64,000 nt of DNA from Neomesorhizobium albiziae (lineage in GTDB: Bacteria; Pseudomonadota; Alphaproteobacteria; Rhizobiales; Rhizobiaceae): contig NZ_FOSL01000019.1 in the NCBI RefSeq assembly GCF_900114255.1, positions 1 to 64,000 on the forward strand, read 5' to 3'. Under the pieces are notes generated by a model. The model was given only the letters and a program-made list of their open reading frames with translations, did not search any database and was not told the origin of the DNA. Position numbers and translations under genes: made by a program. Below are positions 35,978 through 44,894 of the stretch, in pieces. Numbering within the stretch: the first letter of the stretch is position 1; each line of letters begins with the position of its first letter.

Positions 35978-37139
35978 ACGTCCCCTTCGGATCGCAATCG
36001 TCGCCGGGGAAGAGTCCGGCGACCTGCTTGGCGCCGACCTCATCCGGGCGCTCGAAACCGCTCGCGGCGGCGCCGTCGAACTGATCGGCGTCGGCGGGCG
36101 CCACCTCCAGGTTCTCGGTCTGAAATCGCTGTTCGATCCCGCCGCGATCGCGCTTATGGGCGCTTCGGCGATCGTCAGGGATCTGCCGCGGCTGATCGCG
36201 CGCATCCATTCGACGGCCAAAACGATAGCGGATGCTGAGCCGGATTGCCTTATCACCATCGACAGCCCGGAATTCACCTTGCGCGTCGCCAAGAAAGTGA
36301 GGGCAAGGAACCCGAAGATCCCGATCATCCACTATGTCTGCCCGAGCATCTGGGCCTGGCGTCCGTCGCGGGCAGCGGAAATGCAGCCCTATGTCGACCA
36401 TGTGCTGTGCGTGCTGCCGTTCGAGGTCGACGAATTGAGAAGGTTATCCGGGCCGCCCGGCACCTATGTCGGTCACCGCCTGACCTACGACACCGGCATC
36501 CTGCACGCCGCCCGCCACCAGTCCGAACGCCAGAAACCCTCGTCTCAGGACGAAAAAACGCTGCTCGTGCTGCCCGGCTCGCGCAAGAGCGAGGTGAGGG
36601 GGTTGCTCGGCGCCTTCGGCGAGACGATCGACATTCTGCGGCAGCGCGGCAATCGGCTGCGGCTCTTGATCCCGACGGTGCCGCATGTAGCCGAACTCGT
36701 CGAAGCCGAAACCGCGAAATGGCCGCAGCACCCGGAGATCATCCTCGACCCCGCCCGGAAATGGCAGGCTTTCGGCGAGGCCGACGCGGCGCTCGCCGCT
36801 TCCGGCACCGTGTCGCTGGAACTCGCGCTGTGCCGGGTGCCGCTGCTCGCATGCTACAGGGTGGACCGGCTGATGCGGCTGTTCCTGGGCCTGATCACCG
36901 TCTGGTCGGCATCCCTGCCCAATCTGATCGCCGACAGGGCAGTGGTGCCCGAATATTACGACTTTTCAATTCGGCCGGGCATGCTTGCGCGGCAGATCGA
37001 ACAGTTGATGACCACGGACAGCGATGCCCGGCGCCTGCAGTTGAACGGCTTCACCGAGATCAAGAAACGCATGACGACCATGCGCAGGCCGGGTGCGGTC
37101 GCCGCAGACGTCGTACTCGGCTATATCCAAGCGAAATGA
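35967..37139 (+). CDS. lpxB: Lipid-A-disaccharide synthase
   Basis: GT19 glycosyltransferase that joins lipid X and UDP-diacylglucosamine into the lipid A disaccharide at the inner membrane. The 390-residue protein opens with RIAIVAGEESGDLLGADLI and has HYVCPSIWAWRPSRA and LLVLPGSRKSEVRGLL, with the nucleotide-binding region near SGTVSLELALC. It overlaps lpxI and is the last gene of the cluster; no clear terminator was seen before the convergent hspQ. Confidence 0.97.
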   Translation: MSAERPLRIAIVAGEESGDLLGADLIRALETARGGAVELIGVGGRHLQVLGLKSLFDPAAIALMGASAIVRDLPRLIARIHSTAKTIADAEPDCLITIDSPEFTLRVAKKVRARNPKIPIIHYVCPSIWAWRPSRAAEMQPYVDHVLCVLPFEVDELRRLSGPPGTYVGHRLTYDTGILHAARHQSERQKPSSQDEKTLLVLPGSRKSEVRGLLGAFGETIDILRQRGNRLRLLIPTVPHVAELVEAETAKWPQHPEIILDPARKWQAFGEADAALAASGTVSLELALCRVPLLACYRVDRLMRLFLGLITVWSASLPNLIADRAVVPEYYDFSIRPGMLARQIEQLMTTDSDARRLQLNGFTEIKKRMTTMRRPGAVAADVVLGYIQAK

Positions 37140-37182
37140 GTGGGCGAGGCGCGCGGCAGCGGCGTTTCATTCTCGCCCGTCG

Positions 37183-37515
37183 TCAGTGATGGATTTTGGC
37201 CTTGGGCGCGTAGCTGCCGTCGGGCGCCCTGTCGAACATCTCGCGCAGCTGAGGGTGGCGGACCGGCTCGCCGGTCTCGTCCTCGAGCAGGTTCTGCTCC
37301 GACACATAGGCGATGTATTCGGTCTCGGAATTTTCGGCGAGCAGGTGATAGAACGGCTGGTCCCTGCGTGGCCGCACGTCAGCCGGGATCGCCTCGTACC
37401 ATTCCTCGGTGTTGTTGAACTGCGGGTCGACATCGAAAATGACGCCCCGGAACGGAAAAAGCCGGTGGCGAACCACCTGGCCGATTCTGAATTTTGCAGT
37501 CTTCACGTCGTTCAT
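37183..37515 (-). CDS. hspQ: Heat shock protein HspQ (YccV family)
   Basis: The 110-residue protein matches HspQ/YccV, known in E. coli as a hemimethylated-DNA-binding heat-shock protein and Lon specificity enhancer. Signature segments are FRIGQVVRHRLFPFRGVIFD (9-28), QPFYHLLAE and IAYVSEQNLLED. A GAGAGG ribosome binding site precedes the ATG. It is convergent with lpxB and divergent from the AEC transporter, so it is its own transcript. Confidence 0.93.
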   Translation of the reverse strand: MNDVKTAKFRIGQVVRHRLFPFRGVIFDVDPQFNNTEEWYEAIPADVRPRRDQPFYHLLAENSETEYIAYVSEQNLLEDETGEPVRHPQLREMFDRAPDGSYAPKAKIHH

Positions 37516-37630
37516 CTTAAACCTCTCGCGCTATTTGGCGCAGCCGGCTCAGCATTTCAATCCCGTACGCCTTGACGCGCTGTTCAACAACGCGATAGCG
37601 CGGCTGAAAGTTTTACCGCTGGGATAGAAC

Positions 37631-38593
37631 ATGACGGACGTCATCGGCCTCGTACTGCCGTTCTTCGGGCTCATTTTCCTGGGTTTCGCGGTGGCGCGCA
37701 TTACCCGGCAGCCACTCGAAGCGCTGGGCTGGATGAACACGTTCATCATCTACGTGGCGCTGCCGGCGCTGTTTTTCCAGCTTCTCGCCAAGACGCCGAT
37801 CGAGCGCCTGACCGAGTGGAGCTATATTTTCGGTTCGGTGTTTTCCACCTTCGTCATCTTCGTGCTGATGTTTTCGATCTCTGTCGCCGTGGCGCGCGGC
37901 GCGATTGCCGAAGCGACCATCAAGGGCCTGGCCGCGGCTTACGGAAACATCGGCTACATGGGGCCGGGGCTGGCGCTGCTTGCCTTCGGCGAAGAGGCGG
38001 CGGTGCCGGTAGCGCTGATCTTCTGCTTCGAGAATATCATGCATTTCGCTATCGCGCCGATGATGATGGCGCTGTCCGGCGGGGAGAAAGCGCCTCCGGG
38101 CGTATTGGTGCTAAGCGTCGTGAAGAAGATCGCGCTGCATCCTTTCATCATCGCTACGGCAATCGGGGTTTTCGCCGCGTATTTGGAATTCCGGCCGCCG
38201 ATGCCGGTCGAGCGCCTACTCGATTATCTGGCGCGCGCGGCAGCACCTTGCGCGCTGTTTGCCATGGGCGTGACCCTGGCGCTGCGTCCGCTCAACCGGG
38301 TACCGCACGAACTCGGGCTGATCGCGGCGCTGAAACTCGTCCTGCATCCGCTGCTTTGTTACGTGGTGCTGAGCTGGGTCGGCAAGTTTTCCGAGATATG
38401 GCTGTTTTCGGCAGTGCTGCTTGCCGCACTGCCGACCGCCACAAACGTCTTCGTCATTGCCCAGCAATATGGTGTCTGGGTGCAGCGCGCCTCGGCAAGC
38501 ATCCTGCTGACCACGGTTCTCTCCGTCGGCACGGTGACGGCGCTTCTCTACATGATCAAGACGGGCATTCTACCGCCGGATCTGTTTCCGTAG
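37631..38593 (+). CDS. AEC family transporter
   Basis: Inner-membrane protein of 320 residues with about ten hydrophobic helices in the auxin-efflux-carrier/AEC pattern: an N-terminal VLPFFGLIFLGFAVARI helix, the central YGNIGYMGPGLALLAFGE crossover helix, and a C-terminal ALPTATNVFVIAQQYG motif. Family members move malonate, malate or other organic anions; substrate unknown. Its last 24 bases overlap the convergent monooxygenase gene. Confidence 0.9.
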   Translation: MTDVIGLVLPFFGLIFLGFAVARITRQPLEALGWMNTFIIYVALPALFFQLLAKTPIERLTEWSYIFGSVFSTFVIFVLMFSISVAVARGAIAEATIKGLAAAYGNIGYMGPGLALLAFGEEAAVPVALIFCFENIMHFAIAPMMMALSGGEKAPPGVLVLSVVKKIALHPFIIATAIGVFAAYLEFRPPMPVERLLDYLARAAAPCALFAMGVTLALRPLNRVPHELGLIAALKLVLHPLLCYVVLSWVGKFSEIWLFSAVLLAALPTATNVFVIAQQYGVWVQRASASILLTTVLSVGTVTALLYMIKTGILPPDLFP

Positions 38594-39769
38594 ATCGGAA
38601 AAGACCGAACGCAGGCCGCTGCCCGTGCGCAGCCCTTCGCGCATGAACAGCGCGCGCAGCGGCGCAAAGCCTCCAAGCACGGTCAGCCCGGCGCTGCGCA
38701 GCAACTGCGCGGGGATAACATTCGACAGCAGCGACAGGTTGAGCAGGTTCACCGCGCCAGTGCGGGCAAAGATATCCGGGCGGCGGCGACGATCATAAGC
38801 GGCAAGCGCTCGCTTGAAACCTGGATCATCGACGTTTTCGGAAGCAATACCAATAAGTTCCTGCACGTCCCTGATGCCGAGGTTAAGCCCCTGCGCCCCA
38901 ATGGGCGGGAAGATATGCGCGGCTTCGCCTATCAACGCGACGCGGTTCTGGGCAAAACGTGCCGGCAGGCCCGCCGACAGCAGGTAGACCTGGCGGCCGG
39001 GTTCGACCGTCACGCGTCCAAGCATCGACTGCATGCGGTCTTCGACGCGCCGCGACAGTTCGGCGTCGTCCAGCGCCGACAGTTCTTCGGCTTCGGCCGG
39101 CTTGACCACCCAGACAAGGCTCGACCGCTCACCCGGCAGCGGCACCTGCGTGAACGGGCCGGTCTCGGTATGGAACTCGGTGGATGTGTCGGCGTGCCCA
39201 CGAGCATGGGAGAACGTCAGCACCAGCGCCGCCTGTTCGTAACGGTGCATCGTGGTGGTGATTCCGGCGGCCTCGCGCGCCGCCGAGCCGCGCCCATCCG
39301 CCGCGACGGCAAGAGCTGCGGCGACAGCGGTTCCATCGTCAAGATGTGCGGTGACGTTGTCGTCGGCGATATCCCAGCGTGTCACCAGGGCTTTGCGCCA
39401 ACCAATATTCGGCTCAGCGACCACCGCGTTTTCCAGCGCATCACTTAAAACTCCGTTCGGGATGTTCAGCCCGAAAGCCTGCTCGCCGATTTCACTGGCA
39501 CGGAAGGTGACAACCGGGCTGCGGATCAGCCGTTTCGTGGCGTCGACGATACGCATGACGCGCAGCGGCGCCGTTTTCGCCCGAATCGGCTCGATGACGC
39601 CGAGGCCGTCGAGAAACTGGATCGCCGGATTCATCAGCGCAGTGGTGCGCCGGTCGTCCTTGCGGATCTCTGGGCCGATCAGGGTGATGGCGAAGCCGGC
39701 CCTGGCGAGGCCGAGTGCCGCGATCAGGCCGGCAGGCCCGGTTCCGGCGACGAGGATTTGCGGTGGCAT
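38570..39769 (-). CDS. UbiH/VisC-family FAD monooxygenase
   Basis: Flavin hydroxylase of the ubiquinone-synthesis type, about 399 residues. The N-terminal GTGPAGLIAALGLARAGF binds the FAD ADP moiety, and the DG motif appears as AADGRGSAAREAAGI. The second FAD signature reads RVALIGEAAHIFPPIGAQG followed by LNLGIRD, with Glu in place of the usual GDAAH aspartate. Likely a ubiquinone ring hydroxylase (UbiH/UbiF/UbiL-like), but the position cannot be told from sequence. MPPQILVAG is chosen as start; the frame extends 32 codons upstream. Confidence 0.88.
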   Translation of the reverse strand: MPPQILVAGTGPAGLIAALGLARAGFAITLIGPEIRKDDRRTTALMNPAIQFLDGLGVIEPIRAKTAPLRVMRIVDATKRLIRSPVVTFRASEIGEQAFGLNIPNGVLSDALENAVVAEPNIGWRKALVTRWDIADDNVTAHLDDGTAVAAALAVAADGRGSAAREAAGITTTMHRYEQAALVLTFSHARGHADTSTEFHTETGPFTQVPLPGERSSLVWVVKPAEAEELSALDDAELSRRVEDRMQSMLGRVTVEPGRQVYLLSAGLPARFAQNRVALIGEAAHIFPPIGAQGLNLGIRDVQELIGIASENVDDPGFKRALAAYDRRRRPDIFARTGAVNLLNLSLLSNVIPAQLLRSAGLTVLGGFAPLRALFMREGLRTGSGLRSVFSDLRKQIRR

Positions 39770-39891
39770 CGATGTGTTCAAGGCAATGACCGGCAGTTGC
39801 ACCGCATGGCGGCGCTGGAATACGAACAACGCTGCGTATATGGCAGCATGAGTGCGTGTCATCAACGCGGCGTTTCATCCCAACGGGCATC

Positions 39892-40776
39892 ATGGCCGAC
39901 GATAACGGCAGTTTCGAGAATCTCGACCGGGCAGGGCAGGTAACCGCCAGTGTCGTCCGGCGCCCCCGGTTCGCCGTCAATCTGGTGCTGGCGCTCGCCG
40001 TCTCGCTGTCCTGGTTTGTGCTCATAGCGATGTCGGTGCGCAGTGCGACGGTTGCGCCGGGCGAAAGCGGGCCCGGCGCTGAACTCCTGCCTTCCATGCC
40101 GTTTCCGTTGCCGGCATTTCTCGAGCAATTCCTGCAATTGTGCCTGACGCCAAACCCCGTGGGCGGATCCCTCGCCAGCTACGCCGCGCTTTCGCTGATG
40201 TGGTTTTTGATGGCTCTGGCGATGATGCTGCCGTCGGCTGCACCGATGATCCGCACCTATTGCGAAATCGCAGACACCGCGCGGGCAAGGGGCGAAAAGG
40301 TGGTGCATCCGCTGGTTCTCGTCGCGGGTTATCTCCTGGTCTGGCTCGTCGCCTCGCTGGGCTTTGCCGGGCTTTCGCTGGGGGTGCAGGCGATGGCGGC
40401 AACGCCCGCGCTCACACCCGTGCAAGGCATGGCCGGAGCTGCGGCGTTGATTGTTGCGGGGCTTTACCAGTTCAGCGGGCTGAAGGAGGCTTGCCTCAAG
40501 AAATGCCGCAACCCATTCACCACACTGTTTTCCCGCTGGAGCACGCGTCCGTCCCGCATCTTCCGGCTCGGCATCGATCAGGGTGTGTGGTGCCTCGGCT
40601 GCTGTTGGGGGCTGATGCTGGTGATGTTTGCCGCCGGGCTGATGAACGTGTTCTGGATGGCGTTGCTTGCGCTGTTTACCACCGTGGAAAAACAGGTTGA
40701 TGGCAGGTTTCCCGGCCGCGTGGCGGGTGCAATACTGCTTGTATGGGCGGCGGCGCTGCTATTAATCTCCGCCTGA
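39892..40776 (+). CDS. DUF2182 multi-pass membrane protein
   Basis: Integral membrane protein of about 294 residues, function unknown. Hydrophobic helices flank conserved DUF2182 elements: LMALAMMLPSAAPMI, the cytosolic QFSGLKEACLKKCRNPFTTL loop with a Cys-x3-Cys, and the late QGVWCLGCCWGLMLVMF segment with C-x2-CC. The cysteine-rich loops suggest metal or thiol chemistry, but this is inference. It is followed after 15 bases by DUF1326, a common partner, then pcs and a quinone oxidoreductase. The start is uncertain (ATG 39856 or 39892). Confidence 0.8.
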   Translation: MADDNGSFENLDRAGQVTASVVRRPRFAVNLVLALAVSLSWFVLIAMSVRSATVAPGESGPGAELLPSMPFPLPAFLEQFLQLCLTPNPVGGSLASYAALSLMWFLMALAMMLPSAAPMIRTYCEIADTARARGEKVVHPLVLVAGYLLVWLVASLGFAGLSLGVQAMAATPALTPVQGMAGAAALIVAGLYQFSGLKEACLKKCRNPFTTLFSRWSTRPSRIFRLGIDQGVWCLGCCWGLMLVMFAAGLMNVFWMALLALFTTVEKQVDGRFPGRVAGAILLVWAAALLLISA

Positions 40777-40791
40777 GACGAGGGACGTAGG

Positions 40792-41406
40792 ATGAAAGAG
40801 CAGAGCTGGGCGATGAAGGGGGAACTCGTCCTCTCCTGCAATTGCACGGTTTTCTGCCCATGCGTGCTGTCGCTTGGCGGCCATCCGCCGACCGAAGGTT
40901 ATTGCCAGACCTGGGCTGGCTTTCGCATCGATGCCGGTCATTTCGGAGAGGTCGATCTTTCCGGCCTCAATCTCGGCCTGATCATGGAAATTCCGGGCTA
41001 TATGAGCCGCGGCAACTGGACAGCCGGCCTGTTCATCGACCAGCGCGCCTCGATTTACGCCGTGAAGGCGATCAGCAAGATTTTCACCGGCAAGGCCGGC
41101 GGCACCACCTCGCTTTTGTCGATCCTGGTCGGCAAGTTCCTCGGTGTCGAACAGGTGCCGATCACTTACGAGACAAAGGACAAGACTCGTGTCTTCCAGA
41201 TTCCAAAAATCATCGACGGCGCCATCACGCCCGTTCCCGGCAAAAGCCGCGATGCAGACACCGTGATCAGCAATTCGGAATACTGGATCGCGCCTGAAAT
41301 CATCGTGGCGAAGTCCGACAAGAGCAGGCTGAGGGCCTTCGGTCGCAACTGGAATTTCGCCGGACGCTCGGCTGAGATCTGCAAGCTTGATTGGCGCGGC
41401 CCGTGA
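40792..41406 (+). CDS. DUF1326 protein with N-terminal four-cysteine motif
   Basis: Soluble 204-residue protein. Near the N-terminus it has SCNCTVFCPCVLSLGG with Cys16, Cys18, Cys22 and Cys24, plus Cys38 in EGYCQTW: a likely metal or redox-thiol centre shared by the DUF1326 family. Function is unknown. Its neighbour upstream is DUF2182, also cysteine-rich, and the pair recurs together in many proteobacteria to my knowledge, suggesting one pathway or complex. The 3' end is immediately followed by pcs. Confidence 0.82.
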   Translation: MKEQSWAMKGELVLSCNCTVFCPCVLSLGGHPPTEGYCQTWAGFRIDAGHFGEVDLSGLNLGLIMEIPGYMSRGNWTAGLFIDQRASIYAVKAISKIFTGKAGGTTSLLSILVGKFLGVEQVPITYETKDKTRVFQIPKIIDGAITPVPGKSRDADTVISNSEYWIAPEIIVAKSDKSRLRAFGRNWNFAGRSAEICKLDWRGP

Positions 41407-41423
41407 GCAAGCGCTCAGATGCC

Positions 41424-42221
41424 ATGAAAGCTGGCAAAAAGCTCGCCGACCGCATCCCGCGGCCGAAAAAGAAGGTGACCTGGCCGCAGGCGAGGGCGTT
41501 TTCCGTTCATCTGCTGACGGCCTCCGGCTCGTTTCTTGCATTCCTGTCGCTGGTGGCGGCAAGCGAAGAGAGCTGGACGTTGATGTTCCTGTGGCTCGGA
41601 CTGGCGCTGTTGGTGGATGGCATTGACGGGCCCATCGCGCGCAAACTCGACGTCAAGGAAGTTTTGCCGACCTGGTCGGGCGAACTCCTCGACAACATCA
41701 TCGACTATGTGACCTACGTCATCATTCCCGCATTCGCGCTCTACCAGCGCGGCTTCATGGGTGAGGGGCTTTCGTTCCTTTCAGCGGCGATCATCGTGGT
41801 GTCGAGCGCCATCTACTATGCCGACACCGGAATGAAGACGAAGGAGAACTTCTTCAAAGGGTTTCCGGTGGTCTGGAACATGGTGGTGTTCACTCTGTTT
41901 GTCATCGAACCCGGGCAATGGGTGTCCTTCGCCGTCGTGGTGATCGCTGGTATTCTCACCTTCGTACCGATAAATTTCCTGCATCCGGTGCGCGTGGTCA
42001 GGCTGAGGCCGCTCAATCTCGGCGTGACGCTTCTGTGGTGCGCTTTCGGCGCGCTGGCGCTCGCGCAATCGGCGATGGCGCAGTTCTACAATCAGATCGG
42101 CGTGCTCGGCGAGCACGTCAGTGTGGTGACCAAGATCGGCATCTCTGTCACCGGCATCTATCTCTTCGCCATCGGCGGCATCATGCAGCTTTTCCCCACT
42201 CTCGGCCTGAAGAAGACCTGA
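41424..42221 (+). CDS. pcs: Phosphatidylcholine synthase
   Basis: Condenses CDP-diacylglycerol with host- or soil-derived choline into phosphatidylcholine, a one-step route typical of rhizobia, Brucella and relatives. The 265-residue membrane protein has about eight helices and the CDP-alcohol phosphotransferase motif in the Pcs form: DGIDGPIAR (65-73), then WSGELLDNIIDY with Gly86, Asp90 and Asp94. The ATG at 41424 follows the DUF1326 stop by 17 bases; a TTG at 41391 inside DUF1326 is the longer alternative. Confidence 0.93.
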   Translation: MKAGKKLADRIPRPKKKVTWPQARAFSVHLLTASGSFLAFLSLVAASEESWTLMFLWLGLALLVDGIDGPIARKLDVKEVLPTWSGELLDNIIDYVTYVIIPAFALYQRGFMGEGLSFLSAAIIVVSSAIYYADTGMKTKENFFKGFPVVWNMVVFTLFVIEPGQWVSFAVVVIAGILTFVPINFLHPVRVVRLRPLNLGVTLLWCAFGALALAQSAMAQFYNQIGVLGEHVSVVTKIGISVTGIYLFAIGGIMQLFPTLGLKKT

Positions 42222-42224
42222 ACC

Positions 42225-43202
42225 ATGTCCAAAGCCATCCAGATTGCCGCCCATGGCGGTCCCGAAGCGTTGCGTTATGTCGATGTGGATCCCGGCACGC
42301 CCGGCAAGGGTGAGGTGCTGATCCGCCATGCGGCGATCGGGTTGAACTTCATCGACGTCTACTACCGCACCGGTCTCTATGCCGCGCCGAACGGCCTGCC
42401 GCTGATCCCGGGCGGCGAAGCCGCCGGCGTCGTGCTCGAACTGGGGGAGGGCGTCTCGGACCTCAAGGTCGGCGACCGCGTCGCTTATGCCGTGGGTCTT
42501 GGCGCCTACTGCGAGCAGCGCACCATCGCCGCCGAAAAGCTGGTGAAGGTACCCGACGGTGTTTCCGACGAGCAGGCCGCTGGCATGATGCTAAAAGGCA
42601 TGACAGCCGAATATCTCCTGCGGCGGACGTTCAAGGTGAAGCCTGGCGATACGATCCTGTTTCACGCAGCCGCCGGCGGGGTAGGGCTCATTCTCGGCCA
42701 ATGGGCCAAACATCTCGGCGCCACCGTCATCGGAACCGCCAGTTCCACCGAAAAGATCGAACTCGCCAAGGTGCACGGCTTCGATCATGTCATCAACTAC
42801 CGCGACCGCGATTTCGTCGCCGATGTGAAGGAAATCACCGGCGGCAAAATGTGCGACGTCGTCTACGATTCGGTCGGCAAGGATACATTCCCCGGCTCGC
42901 TCGATTGCCTGAAACCGTTCGGGCTTTTCGCAAGTTTCGGCCAGTCGTCGGGTCCGATCCCGCCGTTTAATCTGGCGCTGCTTGCCCAAAAAGGCTCGCT
43001 CTATGCAACGCGGCCGACCTTGTTCGTCTACAATGCCAAGCGCGAAGCTCTGGTAGCCTCGGCCGAGGCACTGTTCGACGTGGTCTCGCAAGGCATCGTC
43101 AAGATCAAGATCAATCAGCGTTTCCAGTTGAAGGATGCAGGCCAGGCGCACGCCGATCTCGAAGCGCGAAAAACCACGGGAACGACAATTCTTCTTCCTT
43201 GA
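42225..43202 (+). CDS. qor: NADPH:quinone oxidoreductase (zeta-crystallin family)
   Basis: Zinc-free medium-chain dehydrogenase that reduces quinones with NADPH. The 325-residue protein has the GroES-like N-terminal domain (GLNFIDVYYRTGLY near residue 38, PLIPGGEAAGVV) and the Rossmann signature HAAAGGVGLILGQWAKHLGA (about 148-167). No zinc-binding Cys/His set is present, as expected for QOR. It begins 3 bases after pcs, so it is probably in the DUF2182-DUF1326-pcs transcript. Confidence 0.93.
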   Translation: MSKAIQIAAHGGPEALRYVDVDPGTPGKGEVLIRHAAIGLNFIDVYYRTGLYAAPNGLPLIPGGEAAGVVLELGEGVSDLKVGDRVAYAVGLGAYCEQRTIAAEKLVKVPDGVSDEQAAGMMLKGMTAEYLLRRTFKVKPGDTILFHAAAGGVGLILGQWAKHLGATVIGTASSTEKIELAKVHGFDHVINYRDRDFVADVKEITGGKMCDVVYDSVGKDTFPGSLDCLKPFGLFASFGQSSGPIPPFNLALLAQKGSLYATRPTLFVYNAKREALVASAEALFDVVSQGIVKIKINQRFQLKDAGQAHADLEARKTTGTTILLP

Positions 43203-43322
43203 GTTTCCGCTGAAATTCTTGAAGCTCTTTCAAGATGACCCACGCTTTGCGTTGTGTGGCAAGCGCGCATACCATGTTTGCGGGAACACAGAACAATATC
43301 TGGAAAACAGATTGGAGGCACC

Positions 43323-44894
43323 GTGCGTGCTTTAGACGGTAGCGAAACCGCGAACCTGCTTGAGGTTCGGGGGCTCACGAAGATATTCGGAACCCTGAAA
43401 GCGTGCGACGCGATCGACCTGACGATCGCCAAGGGCGAGATTCACGCGCTTCTCGGAGAAAACGGCGCCGGTAAATCCACCCTCGTCAAAATGCTGTTCG
43501 GCTCCCTTGAGCCGCACTCCGGCGAAATCTCCTGGAACGGCCAGCCCGTCCGCATCGCCAGTCCGCATGCTGCAAAAAAACTCGGCATCGGCATGGTTTT
43601 CCAGCATTTTTCGCTGTTCGAGGCGCTGACGGCAGCCGAAAATATCGCCTTGTCGCTGAACGAGGATACACCGATCAGCACGATTGCGGCGAAGGCCAAG
43701 GCGCTATCTTACAGCTACGGCCTGCCGCTTGATCCCTATTCGCTGGTCGGTGATCTCTCCGTCGGCGAACGCCAGCGCATCGAGATCATCCGCTGCCTGC
43801 TGCAGACGCCGGAGTTAATAATTCTGGACGAACCGACCTCGGTGCTCACCCCGCAGGAGGCCGACAAGCTGTTCGAGACGCTGGAGCGGCTGCGTTCCGA
43901 GGGCAAGTCGATCCTCTACATCTCCCACCGCCTCGAAGAGGTGAAGAGAATGTGCGACCGAGCAACCGTGCTGCGCCACGGCAAGGTTGTCGGCCACTGC
44001 GATCCCCGCAAGGAAACGGCCGCCTCGCTCGCCCGGATGATGGTCGGCAACGAGGTCAAGCCCGTGGTGCGCCCGCCTTCGGAAGGCATAGAGAAGGCTG
44101 CTTCGCTTCTGGAAGTCCGCGGCCTCAGCCGCAAGCCGGCAACGCCGTTCTCGATCCCGCTGCGCGACATCAAGCTCGACGTCCGCGCCGGCGAGGTGAT
44201 CGGCATCGCCGGTGTCGCCGGAAACGGCCAGGGCGAGTTTTTCGAGGCGGTGTCGGGTGAAGCCTTGCAGGACGATGGCGCAACGGTGCGCATCCGCGGC
44301 AAGGATGCCGGTCGTCTGTCGATCTCCGGACGGCGATTGCTCGGCGCCGCATTCGTGCCGGAGGAACGGCTTGGCCACGGCGCGGCTCCCCGCATGCGGC
44401 TTTCGGAAAATCTTCTCCTGTCGCGCCACACGACGGACCGTAAAGCATTTCTGGGTCCTGCCGGGCTGGTGCAAAGCGGTGCCGTCAAGGCGGCCTCGCA
44501 GCGCATTGTCGAGGAGATGGATGTGCGCAAGAGCGCGGTCGATCCCGAGGCGGCCGCTCTCTCGGGCGGCAATCTGCAGAAATTCATCATCGGACGGGAA
44601 CTCGACCGCCAACCGGCGGTGATGGTGGTCAACCAGCCAACCTGGGGCGTCGATGCGGGGGCGGCTGCACACATTCGCCAGGCGTTGATCGAGCTGGCGC
44701 GCAGCGGCTCGGCCGTCCTCGTCATCAGCCAGGATCTCGACGAACTGTTCGAAATCTCCGATGCCATCGCCGTCATGCACAATGGCGAACTGTCGAAACC
44801 GCTGCCGCGCGCCGAAGCAACCTTCGAAAAGATCGGCCTGCTGATGGGCGGCGCCGAGCCCGGCCATGTCGAACCGGCGCTGGAGGTGGCGTGA
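43323..44894 (+). CDS. BMP/nucleoside-type ABC importer, double ATPase subunit
   Basis: The 523-residue protein holds two ABC ATPase domains in one chain. Domain 1 has Walker A GENGAGKST and signature LSVGERQRIEI with LDEPTSVL; domain 2 has a degenerate P-loop GVAGNGQGE, signature LSGGNLQKFIIGREL and the NQPTWGVD Walker B. This layout is that of sugar/nucleoside (CUT2-like, YufO/NupA) importers. GTG at 43323 is used because GGAGG sits 7 bases before it; the frame opens further to 43254. Two permeases and a binding protein follow. Confidence 0.94.
   Translation: MRALDGSETANLLEVRGLTKIFGTLKACDAIDLTIAKGEIHALLGENGAGKSTLVKMLFGSLEPHSGEISWNGQPVRIASPHAAKKLGIGMVFQHFSLFEALTAAENIALSLNEDTPISTIAAKAKALSYSYGLPLDPYSLVGDLSVGERQRIEIIRCLLQTPELIILDEPTSVLTPQEADKLFETLERLRSEGKSILYISHRLEEVKRMCDRATVLRHGKVVGHCDPRKETAASLARMMVGNEVKPVVRPPSEGIEKAASLLEVRGLSRKPATPFSIPLRDIKLDVRAGEVIGIAGVAGNGQGEFFEAVSGEALQDDGATVRIRGKDAGRLSISGRRLLGAAFVPEERLGHGAAPRMRLSENLLLSRHTTDRKAFLGPAGLVQSGAVKAASQRIVEEMDVRKSAVDPEAAALSGGNLQKFIIGRELDRQPAVMVVNQPTWGVDAGAAAHIRQALIELARSGSAVLVISQDLDELFEISDAIAVMHNGELSKPLPRAEATFEKIGLLMGGAEPGHVEPALEVA

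Noticed and set aside
43203-43322. Region before the BMP importer checked for a purine-type riboswitch
   Set aside because: Only a 6-bp CTTGAA/TTCAAG hairpin is present; conserved purine riboswitch loops are absent.
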